The notes: generated from the letters alone by a model not told the origin. A DNA stretch of 64,000 nt from Phaeodactylum tricornutum CCAP 1055/1 (GCF_000150955.2 NC_011675.1:617439-681438); one strand, 5' to 3'; positions 54,997 through 64,000 are shown, counted from the first letter of the stretch. Numbers and translations are program-made.

Positions 54997-55449
54997 CTAT
55001 GGTGCTGGCTCGGCGGTCTCTTGTGCCATTCGTTCTTGATACTTCAGTTGACGCAAAATGCGCTCTTTGGTAACGAATCCTTCACCTTCTTTATATTCGT
55101 TCTTCAACAGATAATTGTCCAGACCGCCAGCCTTGTCGATGGATCGCAGCGTCGACGTGGTCAAATGGAACTTCACCATCTCGTCCAAAATTTCCGAATA
55201 CACGCGTTTAATCATCACATTAGGCTTGAACGTGCGCTTGGTGGCTCTCATACTAAAGGATACATTGTTACCCGTACGAACGTCCTTGCCATCGTAGAGA
55301 CCTCGCCGCGATCGGTTGCTGCGAAACCGAACTTGACTGGTTGTTGCTGGCATGTTACCGGTGCCTGCACCCGCCGCGGAGACGGTAACGGCTGGTAGAC
55401 TTTCCCGCACGAAGGTCCGCACCATTGATCTGGTGGTAATTAGAAACAT
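54997..55449 (-). CDS. Mitochondrial ribosomal protein bL28m
   Basis: A 150-residue protein. An ATG at 55449 opens the frame; the ATG at 55425 is an equally good start and opens the leader MVRTFVRESLPAVTVSAA, which is basic and acid-poor as in mitochondrial presequences. The bL28 signature follows: RSRRGLYDGKDVRTGNNVSFS with RATKRTFKPNV at about 45-80, then a helical C-terminus (DNYLLKNEYKEGEGFV) seen in mitochondrial homologues. The protein belongs to the large mitoribosomal subunit. The stretch before 55425 contains a possible splice acceptor (ACCACCAG), so the true 5' end is uncertain. Confidence 0.85.
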   Translation of the reverse strand: MFLITTRSMVRTFVRESLPAVTVSAAGAGTGNMPATTSQVRFRSNRSRRGLYDGKDVRTGNNVSFSMRATKRTFKPNVMIKRVYSEILDEMVKFHLTTSTLRSIDKAGGLDNYLLKNEYKEGEGFVTKERILRQLKYQERMAQETAEPAP

Positions 55450-55935
55450 GATCAGTTATATGGAGTCCAAGCAGAGGTAGACAAACGATTTTGCGCAAAA
55501 GCAAATCGTGACTTCATGGCAGGATTACTTCGATTGCTCTCGACCCTTGTCGCTGCCTCGCTGGACTGTGGTGTCTGTCAGTATATCCCAACAATTCGCT
55601 ATTAATGTAAGTGTAATTCGAAGGTTCACTCTCTTTAACAGTATAGGCCATGTCGTTTCGGATTGTTTGTTTGTCTAGGAGACTTTCAGCTCGAATCATG
55701 TTGTGCCTTTTTTTCTTGAGCTAGATAGGTATTCTGAGAAACGTTGTGGACGATCATGTCGGCTTCTGTCTCACTTTTTCCAGCTTCGCTTTTTCTGGAC
55801 GGCAGTAAAATTTTTGATTTGACTGACTGTGAGTAAAATTGATCCGCGAAGAAAAAACCCATTTTGGCTGTTTACAGTTAAAACACCAAGACTGTAGTAA
55901 CACTTGCTGGACGTGTTTAGTAATATTTCACGAAA
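55450..55935. other. Divergent intergenic region
   Basis: About 490 bp between the leftward bL28m gene and the rightward dioxygenase. GACTGTGAG lies at 55825-55833 and TTTACAGTTAAA near 55873. No supported frame. Confidence 0.45.
55825..55833 (+). promoter_or_regulatory. GACTGTGAG motif upstream of dioxygenase gene
   Basis: GACTGACTGTGAG ends at 55833, 103 bp before the ATG at 55936. It is part of the recurrent TGACTGTGA family of sites in this window. Confidence 0.3.
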
Positions 55936-56949
55936 ATGTCGATCCCAACCATTGATTTTGCACCCTTTTTGAATGAGGAAGGCGCTGTGATCGGCACGGA
56001 GCCAACATCTGAGCAAGTCGCAGTAGCCAAGCAAATGGATGAAGTATGCCGGAACCACGGATTTCTACATATTATAAATTTCGGCTTGTCGGACGGCTTG
56101 CGCTCTCAGGCTTTCCAATCTTCCAAAGAGCTTTTTGATCTGAGCGAAGATTTCAAAAAAACCCATCTGCGACGAATCAATCCGAAAGACAATATGGGAT
56201 TTGCCCCAGTATTGTCGGAGTCCATTAATCGGTCGCGGCCCAATGAACTCAAAGAAGCCTTTAATCTAAGTTTTCCTCCAAAGAGACAAAACGACCTGTC
56301 GGGATGCCCCGACTCGTTCGTGGAAGTTACTGAAAAACTACAAGCAAAATACAGGGACCTTGCTCGACGGTACGCCATAGCCTGTGCTTTGGCGTTGAGC
56401 TTGCCTTTGGATTTCTTTGCAAACGCCCTGGTGGACCTGGATTTGTGTACAATTCGGTTTTTGCACTATCCTGCATGTGAGCTGGATGATACTTCTGCTG
56501 AGTCGACCGATCGTCCAATTCGCATTGGCGAGCATACAGATTTCGGAGCTTTTACTTTTTTGTTGCTGGGCGAGAACGGTGTCGAAGGGCTCCAGATCAA
56601 ACCAGTGGAAGGCGGCGAAGCTGGCGGACAGGCAGGAGGCGAGAATGAGGGCTGGATCGACGTGGTCTTGCCGAATGACGGCCCGCAGGGCGCCATTGTC
56701 AATACCGGGGCTCTAATGGCGAGATGGACCAACGATGTTTGGCGAGCTACTGCACATCGAGTTATTGTCGCCAACGCGGAAATGGCGGCGCGCGAACGTT
56801 TTTCAATTGCCTTTTTTGTCGACCCCGATAGCAATTCTATCGTCAAAGTGCACGACACATTCACGAAGCACGGGTCGTTGCCAAAGTACGAGCCTATCAC
56901 GAGTAGTGACTACTTGTCAATGAAACTCCAGGAAATGATGAAAACATGA
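55936..56949 (+). CDS. 2-oxoglutarate/Fe(II)-dependent dioxygenase (isopenicillin-N-synthase-like fold)
   Basis: A 337-residue single-exon enzyme. The N-terminal part (IPTIDFAPFL, then a helical region with GFLHIINFG) is the DIOX_N domain of the plant 2OG oxygenase class. The iron ligands are His200 and Asp202 (HTDFG) and His274 (ATAHRV), and the 2-oxoglutarate-binding Arg288-x-Ser290 (RFS) follows in ERFSIAFF. The length and order agree with gibberellin or flavonoid-type oxidases and fungal or bacterial IPNS-like enzymes, so the substrate cannot be assigned. It has no targeting leader, so it is probably cytosolic. A Gly/Glu-rich loop at about 225-240 is an insertion. Confidence 0.92.
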   Translation: MSIPTIDFAPFLNEEGAVIGTEPTSEQVAVAKQMDEVCRNHGFLHIINFGLSDGLRSQAFQSSKELFDLSEDFKKTHLRRINPKDNMGFAPVLSESINRSRPNELKEAFNLSFPPKRQNDLSGCPDSFVEVTEKLQAKYRDLARRYAIACALALSLPLDFFANALVDLDLCTIRFLHYPACELDDTSAESTDRPIRIGEHTDFGAFTFLLLGENGVEGLQIKPVEGGEAGGQAGGENEGWIDVVLPNDGPQGAIVNTGALMARWTNDVWRATAHRVIVANAEMAARERFSIAFFVDPDSNSIVKVHDTFTKHGSLPKYEPITSSDYLSMKLQEMMKT

Positions 56950-57338
56950 GGGGCACATTTAGATTCATGAATAATCATACAGTTAGTATACGTGCATATA
57001 TTCCACAAAAACCGTCTAAAGGCCAATACTCGATATTTTGCACGGTTTGCGAATTCCACCCCCTGAGCCAGGGCCCACCAGCCAACGGCCACTAAATATC
57101 ACATGAATGCAATGTTGTGATTGCTTGGCCTTTGCTTCCAAGCCAAATAGAGAAAAATGGAGATTGTAACAATTAGACAGAAGAAAGGATGTGTTTTTGC
57201 AAATTCGCTGGCTGTGAAACACTGTTCAAACGATTTCCTTCATGAGAAATGGAATCGTGCTTTCCAATCAGACCGAAGAACTCCAGCAGAAATGTGACAT
57301 TCTCCACACGCATCAGGACGAACTTTCGAAACAAGCTT
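56950..57338. other. Convergent intergenic region
   Basis: About 390 bp between convergent dioxygenase and OMA1-type genes. Short frames only; holds the 3' ends of both. Confidence 0.4.
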
Positions 57339-58439
57339 TCACCGTTCGCGATTGTTCTTGTACGACTGTGTGTTGCTTATTTGTGCTTCCCGAACTGCAC
57401 GTTGCCTCGCCAACGACATATCTGCTCGTATGTGCCGGCAACGATCGGCGTCTCGCTCCACTATTGCTAGCGCCTCCGGCATAAACGTTGCCAAATCTTC
57501 CAGTCGTCGATCATGTGTTGGATGCGTGGATAAAAATTCGGGAGATCTTTGGACATCCGAAGTCTCGGCCGCTTTCATCGCTCCAAAAACACGTTGAGCG
57601 GCACGCGGATCGTAACAGGCTCTGGCGGCCAGATGCAAACCGATATGATCCGCTTCGGTTTCTTGCTGTCGACTGTTTGGTAATTCTCGCAACACTGTGG
57701 CGGCGGGCAACAAGAACGTCATCAGAATTCCCGACGGATCAATGAGCAGCGATATGCGGGCTAGGATATTGACGACAATGGAGCCCGACACTTTTTCGCC
57801 GGCGTGTCGTGCCAAGTTGTGCGCCATTTCGTGCCCGAGGACGGCGGCGAGCTCATCCTCATTCTTCACAAACTTAAACAAGCCCGTCATGACGAATACG
57901 TGATTTCCCGGCAGCACAAAGGCGTTGGCCGTATCCGACCGCACAACTGAATAGGTGTAGGGTCGGGAATTTTGAACGTAGGAGTGTAGGCTGTATGTTT
58001 TAGCAAAATCCAGAGCCGCCTCGGTAATACGGTGTCCTACCCGATGGACCGTAATAGATGCCCGGTGAGATGGTGGCAGAACGTCTGACCGAAAATGCTG
58101 TATCAGTTTTCGATATTCTTGGTCTCCCATGGATTCCTCCCAGTCGGGTGAAGTCGCGATCCATCGTAACCGTGACGTTAAAGGCGCCCGGTCTAGAAAA
58201 GAAACGTAGCAGTAAGCAACTAGTACCGAGGATCCTCCGACCGTCATCCAAACATACGTAGGAATCTTCGTTGAACTCTGACGCTTCGAGGAGGAAACGA
58301 AAGGAAGATGGAATCGATTAGGACCCGAGGATGAAAACGAACGAACATAGGGAGCGTGAATCCTAGTCGTCTTTTTCCAGATTCCGGCAGAAACACTGTT
58401 TAAGCGATAGCACCGCAATGGGAACAGTAAGCTGTTCAT
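57339..58439 (-). CDS. OMA1: OMA1-type mitochondrial M48 metallopeptidase
   Basis: A 366-residue protein. The zinc motif HEMAH is at 203-207 (VLGHEMAHNLARH) and the third ligand Glu262 lies in RQQETEADHIG. The region after it (HLAARACYDPRAA, then EFLSTHPTHDRRLEDL) is typical of the M48C/OMA1-like group, which cuts OPA1 and other inner-membrane proteins in stress. The leader (MNSLLFPLRCYRLNSV, basic with RSFSSSGPNRF) fits mitochondrial import. A hydrophobic segment at about 62-82 is the membrane anchor; a second weakly hydrophobic segment follows the catalytic region at about 220-245. The length is shorter than animal OMA1 (about 520) but near the yeast protein. Confidence 0.92.
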   Translation of the reverse strand: MNSLLFPLRCYRLNSVSAGIWKKTTRIHAPYVRSFSSSGPNRFHLPFVSSSKRQSSTKIPTYVWMTVGGSSVLVAYCYVSFLDRAPLTSRLRWIATSPDWEESMGDQEYRKLIQHFRSDVLPPSHRASITVHRVGHRITEAALDFAKTYSLHSYVQNSRPYTYSVVRSDTANAFVLPGNHVFVMTGLFKFVKNEDELAAVLGHEMAHNLARHAGEKVSGSIVVNILARISLLIDPSGILMTFLLPAATVLRELPNSRQQETEADHIGLHLAARACYDPRAAQRVFGAMKAAETSDVQRSPEFLSTHPTHDRRLEDLATFMPEALAIVERDADRCRHIRADMSLARQRAVREAQISNTQSYKNNRER

Positions 58440-59367
58440 GGTCGGGTCACTTTTCTGATTTCTGACAGTAGATGACAGAGAGAATCATGGTAACATCGAG
58501 CTTCGTTTGGCTTTTCGGAAGACAACCATGGTATAGGTACTTACGGTACCCAGTACCTGACAAGTGTCCTAGAGGGTATGCATCATGTCTGTCTGTTTAT
58601 CCGTCAAATCATTTCGGTTCGGGAACAGAACGAAATAGTCAAGTCCCAGATTTTCCCTGAAGTGTGTGCTTAAATTTGCGAGGGAGTCCCTCTCTAGCGA
58701 ATGCTAGCGCTCATAATGATTTCCAGTTAGCCAAAATCATGTCTGTTTTGCGATTGGGATTGGATACCATCCGAAAAGGCCATCCGAGGATACACAACAC
58801 GGGCACGATCCGATGGAAAGAAATGAAGCGTGGTGCGTTCCCGTTCGGGGGAAGCGACCAAGACTTACACTTAACACTTATGAGATGGAGATATGGGATG
58901 ATTGATTGAAAACAGTCCCGAGTACAAGCCATGCTACCCACGACGGTTAATATCTTAACCGTATGTGGAGTGGTAGGGAATTGTAGTGAGAAAATCTCTA
59001 TAATCGACACATTGAGAGCTACTCGATCTTCCCTGCTAATTGACATTTTATCATAGGCAAAATAAATATCGATAACTGAAAAGGGCTTATTCATGATAAA
59101 ATGCATCTGCTTTTATTTTGCGCGTGCCACGACTAGTCTGACTGTGAATGAATGAACGATACAACTCCATTTTCTCACGTGGGGCAGAGTCGGCTCATCC
59201 AGGCAGTCCAAATCCTTCCATGTCTGAGTCCACTCACAGTCTAACCGTTCCACAGCAATCGTCAGCGAAGAGAAAGAAATTGTGGTTAAATCGAGAGCGC
59301 TGTTGTATTGAAAAGGAGAGAATACTGCTTGAATTCCCAATCAGATAGCGTTGTCTTGCCTGACAAT
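58440..59367. other. Divergent intergenic region
   Basis: About 930 bp between the OMA1-type start and the next rightward gene. It contains TGACTGTGAATG at 59139-59150 and CTCACAGTCTAACC at 59233-59246. No supported coding frame. Confidence 0.45.
59139..59150 (+). promoter_or_regulatory. TGACTGTGAATG motif
   Basis: TGACTGTGAATG about 220 bp before the ATG at 59368, with a second inverted copy (CTCACAGTC) at 59233-59241. Together with the other copies it forms the recurrent motif described in the findings. Confidence 0.35.
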
Positions 59368-60558
59368 ATGTTTTCACTCAGATTGCGTAGATTGCTCATT
59401 TCTGGCGATAGCGATACTAATAAAGAGGACAAGCCGACACCCACGACGGAAGATGATTACCGTGTGCAGATTGTCTCAAGTTCGACGCGGAGCAATCGCA
59501 CTGCCATGAAAAAGGAGTACTCGAGACGCGGTAGCACTTCCGGAATATTCGGTCGCGCCAAGGAGCCCCCCTCGAAGCGCACGCCGTCGAGTAAGGAGTT
59601 GGCAGTCCTCGCGACGACTGCATCCACGGACTCCAAATGCACCACAGAACGTACCCAATCAATATGTTCCATACAACCAGATCCCGAGAAAATTGTCTCA
59701 AAAACACGTTCGCATTGTTCAATGGTGAACAGTAAACATAATTCTTCTCGAACTAAACAGACTGTGGAGACTTTGGACGTGGATACTCCTTCACCGAGTG
59801 TCCATAGCCGCTCTTTACCCAATGGACGGAGCGGCCGAAGGAGATCGCTGCTGTCAAACGATACATCATCGTCGAAAACGAGGGAATGGGACCCGGCTAT
59901 ATTCGTAGTTGATTTCGCTGGACAAGCCAACAAAGCGCCTGCAAATTTGGTATCGCCATCGTGTGCACGCGAATCTCCTTTGTCCACAAACACTCATTAT
60001 TTTATTCCAGATAGCAATCACGGGCAACGGTCTACCTATACATTACCGAAAGAATGCTCCGTACAAGATGGGGGCTTGGAACTGCTGAACGGACGCACCC
60101 AGATACCTTTACGACGGCGAAGTTCTCTCAGTGGCCAAATTCGGATGCCTGCCCTTTTGACTACGTCGATCACCAAAACACCGTGGAATCAAAATCTCTT
60201 TACCGTTGACTGTAACTCCATATCTGATGATCGAAGCGACGACCACGTTTTATTGATTGAAAACAAGCCAACCAAACAAGGAGAGATTATGCTGGGGGGA
60301 CGAGATCTTGACGACACGGAAGACCCCTCTATGCTGTTAAACGCTGATGCTGTGAGTGTCGTTACTGCCAGTACTTGCAGCGATCTAACCATGGGAGATC
60401 CTACTATGATCAAGCTTTATGACAAAAACGGTTGTCTCCGCAAAGATCTGCTCATTGCTATGGAGAATGGTAGACCTACCATGAGAAAACAAGCCGATGC
60501 CAAATTTGTGAAGCCCAAGTATATAACGTTTCGGCGTAAAGAGCGACTGCTGCTGTAA
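59368..60558 (+). CDS. Unrecognised disordered protein
   Basis: A 396-residue single-exon frame. I use the ATG at 59368; the frame is open for 20 codons upstream, but begins with TTG. The protein is rich in Ser, Thr, Arg, Lys and Asp, with many possible phosphorylation sites (RRRSSLSG, RRRSLLS, SVVTASTCSDLT) and no helix-dense domain. A conserved-looking C-terminus (LYDKNGCLRKDLL, then PKYITFRRKERLLL) is basic. No signal peptide or membrane segment is visible, so it is probably nuclear or cytosolic. I recognise no domain. Confidence 0.65.
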   Translation: MFSLRLRRLLISGDSDTNKEDKPTPTTEDDYRVQIVSSSTRSNRTAMKKEYSRRGSTSGIFGRAKEPPSKRTPSSKELAVLATTASTDSKCTTERTQSICSIQPDPEKIVSKTRSHCSMVNSKHNSSRTKQTVETLDVDTPSPSVHSRSLPNGRSGRRRSLLSNDTSSSKTREWDPAIFVVDFAGQANKAPANLVSPSCARESPLSTNTHYFIPDSNHGQRSTYTLPKECSVQDGGLELLNGRTQIPLRRRSSLSGQIRMPALLTTSITKTPWNQNLFTVDCNSISDDRSDDHVLLIENKPTKQGEIMLGGRDLDDTEDPSMLLNADAVSVVTASTCSDLTMGDPTMIKLYDKNGCLRKDLLIAMENGRPTMRKQADAKFVKPKYITFRRKERLLL

Positions 60559-61224
60559 ATCTGGAAGAAAAAGGAATTTCTATGGTTGTGGAAGGGGTAG
60601 AATTGACACACGAAATGCGTCTTATCCAGAGTGGTTCTGACTGCGTCCTCTAATATTTACTCATCTATTTTTGCCGTTTAAAAAACAAAAAAGTCTATTA
60701 CCGATAGTGTTTCCTTTTACTGTTACTCAGCCGACAAAATGTCACAAAATCTAGTCAGCTCTATAAAGTAGTGTCGGAGCGTACGCCGATTGGAGCGGAC
60801 AGCAAAACACCTCCAATGTTTATCAATTTTGAACAAATGGAGGTAAAGTCAGCCCAATCTCTGTCGGTATCTGACAGTGAATAGGTCAGTAGAATCCACT
60901 TCACAGCTAAACATTTGAGCTTGGCGAGCTATCAAATGTGCTAAGGTTACTTTAAATCCGTTTACAAGACCAACTCAACCTTTCAGTAATGTAAACAGAA
61001 CCAGCCTCGGCTTGTCCGTCTTCCTGTATCACCTCGTAAAGCATTGGTTTTGACGCGCGTGGGCTAGTTCTTTGTCCTTCCAGAATTATGGTGTACATCA
61101 CTAATCGATATCTACCGTTTATTGTATCTGGCCCTTCATGACTATGACTGACAGTGAGTTCAAGCAAAAAGTCATTCAGAGTAGCTCTTTCAACCCTATA
61201 TACAAATGGCAGCCAGCAAAGCAA
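60559..61224. other. Intergenic
   Basis: About 670 bp between convergent genes. A minus-strand frame at 60952-61224 directly follows the next gene's stop but has no domain. TCTGACAGTGAATAGG (60869-60884) and ACTGACAGTGAG (61147-61158) occur here. Confidence 0.4.
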
Positions 61225-62094
61225 TCATGGAAGAAACAAGGAATCGGTTGGGGTTGGTAGTGCATTGCTAGCTTGTTCCAATTGTGATGCCGGCACTTGC
61301 GTTAAATACCGATCTAATGCATGAATGACTTCTGAAAGAGGATCCAGCAAGTCTTTCGAGCCGTAACTGGCTTGGTTTTGTAGATGGAAGTTGTACTCAG
61401 CAAGGAAATTGTCCCATGCAATCCAGGCGTCGTTGCGTGCACCATACTGACGTGGTTGGCGGGTTGGTAAGTCCTGCTCAATTGAAGCTCGTCCAGGGCC
61501 ATCAAAGCCCTTAGTGTAGTAAACTAAGAAAGCGTTCTGGTCGACAAAGCGCTGTTTGTAGGAAACGGGGTCGGAATAGGCGTCAAATAGAGCTTTAAAG
61601 GCTCTCTCGTCTTTTGGAACTTCTCGCAGCGTACTCGCAATATTTACTTCACCCTGAGTGTTCTTTAATTTGCTTTCCACATTCTGCAAGCTGCGTTGAA
61701 GCGCAACAATAGGGATCAGCGCTTCCACTGTCCCCACTTTTGACCTATCAATACTACCAGACTCCGGGAGATTACGTGCCTGTGTTTCCAAGGAACTGAA
61801 CCTTATTCCGGAGGATACCAGAATGCTTGTTAAGAATTGTCTCCTGCTTGTTGGAGTATTCAGAACGTTCCAGCATAAACAAAATGAAAATTCTGTCAGA
61901 ACGAAAAGTACTACCAATAAAAATCTATTGACTGTGAGACCCTTCCCTCTGTGCCGTATTCGTACGGCAGCTGTTATCGGAGGAGTCGCACTATTGCATC
62001 TGGTTTGACAAAAGGTGGTCCAAATAGCCACCCCATTCATTTTCTTTGCAAACAGCCTATTTTGCCTTTGAGTGTTTGTTGGCATAGTGCTCAT
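61225..62094 (-). CDS. Putative twin-arginine (thylakoid lumen) plastid protein
   Basis: A 289-residue frame from an ATG at 62094. A hydrophobic segment (about 58-74, RFLLVVLFVLTEFSFCLC) is followed by TSRRQFLTSILVSSGI (about 83-98), a twin-arginine-type signal like that of thylakoid lumenal proteins in chloroplasts. The mature part (about 110-289) is helical, with no catalytic motif seen, and resembles in size the PsbQ-like lumenal proteins, but no family is recognised. The hydrophobic segment lies unusually far from the ATG, so the 57 residues before it may be a mis-started or intron-containing 5' end. No Met codon lies downstream, so the start must be in or before this region. Confidence 0.6.
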   Translation of the reverse strand: MSTMPTNTQRQNRLFAKKMNGVAIWTTFCQTRCNSATPPITAAVRIRHRGKGLTVNRFLLVVLFVLTEFSFCLCWNVLNTPTSRRQFLTSILVSSGIRFSSLETQARNLPESGSIDRSKVGTVEALIPIVALQRSLQNVESKLKNTQGEVNIASTLREVPKDERAFKALFDAYSDPVSYKQRFVDQNAFLVYYTKGFDGPGRASIEQDLPTRQPRQYGARNDAWIAWDNFLAEYNFHLQNQASYGSKDLLDPLSEVIHALDRYLTQVPASQLEQASNALPTPTDSLFLP

Positions 62095-62538
62095 CCGGTA
62101 TACGGGCTAACGAAGAGTGATGTTCGAATATGTGAGAGTCGGATGGTGGAGAGCCTCTAAGTGAAGGAGCTAAGCGCGGTTACGTCTGTCAAGAACGCCA
62201 ACTGTGTTGACAGCAACAGAAGAGATGAACAAGGGCCATAATGTAGAGCTCAATGAACTTTTGGATGCCCGAATGAACACGGCATAGCGATCTTGCAATT
62301 TTCGTCGCAAAATAATTATTTCTGGCCAGCAGAGTGGACGAAGCATGTGACACAAAAAATGCAATGAAAGGAAAAGTCTTGATTTGCTACAAAATAATGA
62401 AACGGTAATTTTATTTTTAAAAGTTTGAAACTCCGGAGGGTGCTGTTCACAAAACGTATTTCGTATGTTCTTCACCGGCCATGAGCCGTTTCTTTCCACC
62501 ATTGGCACAGCGCATGGCATACATAATAAAGGTACTCT
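62095..62538. other. Divergent intergenic region
   Basis: About 440 bp between the leftward lumenal-type gene and the rightward DTW-domain gene. No supported frame or element. Confidence 0.4.
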
Positions 62539-63597
62539 ATGCTATTTTTGCGCTCAGAGTTTCATTTCATGAAGCTATTCATGATCCTAATCGTCTTGAA
62601 ATCGTCACTTTCGTTCCCTCAGTTAAGCCGATCTCGGTTGATGTCGGGGCAATCCGGGAGCTTCCGCCAAAGACTCAGGGGTCTTTCTGGTGGTCGGACG
62701 ATGGTACGGTTGTCTCCCGTTTTGGAACACGGCGATACCGAAAGATTCCTCAAACAGGTAGAAACCACTGTATCTCATGTCTTGACTCGCTATGAACCAG
62801 ACGTTGAAATACTCAGTCTACCTCCACCGGAGCGTGAAGCGCTGGGCGTGGCCCGAAATTTGGACGACCGTCTCCGAGCATTTCGTCGGAATAATGACTG
62901 TCCTCGATGCTGGCTGCAGCGCACCCACTGTATATGTCCGGAGTGTCCGTCTTTGGAAACGCCAGCAGAAAATGTTGCTCTTGCCGGTCGCATCAATAGA
63001 ATTTTTGTCCTCATGCATCACAAAGAAATTTGCTTGGCAGTCGACACAGCAAAGCTTATCTTGGCCGCTTTTCCACAACGCTCTCGACTCATTGTTGGCG
63101 GGATTGGGCCAGAGTTCCAAGAGAGCATGGAAGAGTTTTTAATTGCAATGAAAGGTGACAGTTTGGTTTTGTTTCCCTCTGACGAAGCCACAACATTTGA
63201 TGCACTTAAATGTGAAGACGACGACAACAAAACTTTCGACGTATGCGTTATTGACGGGACGTGGGAACAGGCTCGAAAACTGTACAAACGTTATATTCCA
63301 GACAAAGCCGAAAGTGGTCCAACACGTGTTCAACTAAGCCAAGAATCATTGCGTCTGCTTGAGAGTCCTGGTCACAACGATACAGTATCCACATGGCGAC
63401 AGCTTCGACGTCACCCTCTTGCGTGGAGAGAGATTAGCACCTTAGCTGCAACAAGACTGCTATTGAAAGACTTGGATACGGATCCTTTAGCTAACTGGAG
63501 TCGCTTGGCCAGCTACCAACAAAAAGCTGACGGAGGAGCTCGCGAGCAACTTGGGGAGCCACGAGCAAAAGGGTTCATTTGTGCAGCTTCTCAATAG
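62539..63597 (+). CDS. DTW-domain tRNA aminocarboxypropyltransferase (DTWD2/TapT-like)
   Basis: A 352-residue single-exon protein. The DTW-domain features are present: a Cys-rich element CPRCWLQRTHCICPEC (Cys121, 124, 131, 133, 136), HHKE at 160-163, FPSDEA at about 212-217 and the VIDGTW motif (about 238-242), in which D-x-T-W gives the family its name. These enzymes transfer an aminocarboxypropyl group from SAM to uridine in the tRNA D-loop or variable region (acp3U). An ATG at 62569 would begin a signal-like leader MKLFMILIVLKSSLSFPQ that ends in a plastid-type SLSF motif, so a plastid-imported form is likely; the 62539 ATG adds ten residues. No close neighbour is functionally related. Confidence 0.88.
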   Translation: MLFLRSEFHFMKLFMILIVLKSSLSFPQLSRSRLMSGQSGSFRQRLRGLSGGRTMVRLSPVLEHGDTERFLKQVETTVSHVLTRYEPDVEILSLPPPEREALGVARNLDDRLRAFRRNNDCPRCWLQRTHCICPECPSLETPAENVALAGRINRIFVLMHHKEICLAVDTAKLILAAFPQRSRLIVGGIGPEFQESMEEFLIAMKGDSLVLFPSDEATTFDALKCEDDDNKTFDVCVIDGTWEQARKLYKRYIPDKAESGPTRVQLSQESLRLLESPGHNDTVSTWRQLRRHPLAWREISTLAATRLLLKDLDTDPLANWSRLASYQQKADGGAREQLGEPRAKGFICAASQ

Positions 63598-64000
63598 CTA
63601 GTTTCTGCTGCTGCCCTTCACTGAGAGTCCTCAGCACTGTCCTATTTGGGACATGAAGCAACAAACAAGAGAACTTGCCATTCCCGGAATCGAGGGCGTC
63701 GCCCTGGCCACGCTGAATATCAAGCGATCACCAGTGTCGAAATGGCCGTTGTCACTTACAGTTAATGTAAGTGATTTCGTACCGGAGTTTGAGAAGTCAA
63801 CACAAAACAGTGGAGCCAAAATGTACTCACAGTCAATGTCAATGCTATACATGTGCATGATGTGAAGTTGACATAGTTTCCGATGTAAGTAGTGAAAGTA
63901 ATATGGCCAGTTCCAACACTCATTCATACCATATGACTTCGATATATTTACGTTACTGAAATTATTGAAGAACACAAAACGACGATGGAGATCACAGTTG
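63598..64000. other. Intergenic tail of the window
   Basis: About 400 bp after the DTW-domain gene. It holds an 8-bp inverted repeat (TCACTTAC at 63752-63759 and GTAAGTGA at 63767-63774) and CTCACAGTCAATG at 63826-63838. A short frame at 63653-63865 has no domain. Confidence 0.4.

Noticed and set aside
60952-61224. 90-codon minus-strand frame just beyond the stop of the twin-arginine gene
   Set aside because: No domain and no ATG-linked leader. A read-through or extra exon was considered, but no splice pair in the region rejoins it in frame convincingly.

Overview
This window is nuclear DNA of a photosynthetic stramenopile, most likely a pennate diatom such as Phaeodactylum tricornutum. The reasons are: compact single-copy genes on both strands; short GT-AG introns (mostly 65-150 bp); several plastid-type presequences with a diatom ASAF-like signal-peptide end; PTxxP-rich membrane proteins; and polyQ-rich regulatory-looking proteins. 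I see no operons, CRISPR array, phage, transposon, rRNA or convincing tRNA. I recognise 26 protein genes, 11 of which I splice by hand from GT/AG sites and reading phase; an uncertain twelfth join lies in the IQ-motif gene.

Layout. 1-5.1 kb: ABC1/UbiB-like kinase running off the left edge, rhomboid protease, EMC8/9 subunit. 5.3-14.9 kb: a transmembrane protein with a cytosolic RRM domain, an unknown two-exon gene, a V-ATPase accessory-like type I membrane protein, and a polyQ protein with a Cys/His-rich domain I cannot assign to a named family. 15.9-19.6 kb: a mitochondrial coiled-coil protein, a 106-residue mitochondrial membrane protein and a plastid-targeted small protein. 19.9-23.5 kb: a tandem pair of mitochondrial phosphoglycerate dehydrogenases; the downstream copy has an extra intron and a one-base frameshift. 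23.8-30 kb: NOL10/Enp2 and the AP-2 alpha adaptin. 30.7-38.5 kb: two paralogous EGF-repeat receptors flanking an ALMT/FUSC-like membrane protein. 39.2-47.3 kb: sorting nexin, protochlorophyllide oxidoreductase, VAMP7-type R-SNARE, plastid DUF2997 protein, mitochondrial DnaJ. 48.1-53.9 kb: a giant protein with about 40 IQ motifs, split over two frames. 55-63.6 kb: mitochondrial ribosomal protein bL28m, a 2-oxoglutarate oxygenase, OMA1-type protease, an unknown protein, a putative twin-arginine lumenal protein and a DTW-domain tRNA-modifying enzyme.

The genes form no single pathway. Themes are membrane traffic (AP-2 alpha, sorting nexin, VAMP7, V-ATPase accessory), organelle biogenesis and quality control (ABC1K, rhomboid, DnaJ, OMA1, bL28m), plastid function (POR, DUF2997, lumenal protein) and serine synthesis (PGDH pair). 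The most novel-looking items are the TM-RRM fusion, the Cys/His domain of the polyQ protein, the EGF-receptor pair with a shared C-terminal tail, the IQ giant with FxRLY-type repeats, and a recurrent TGACTGTGA motif between genes.
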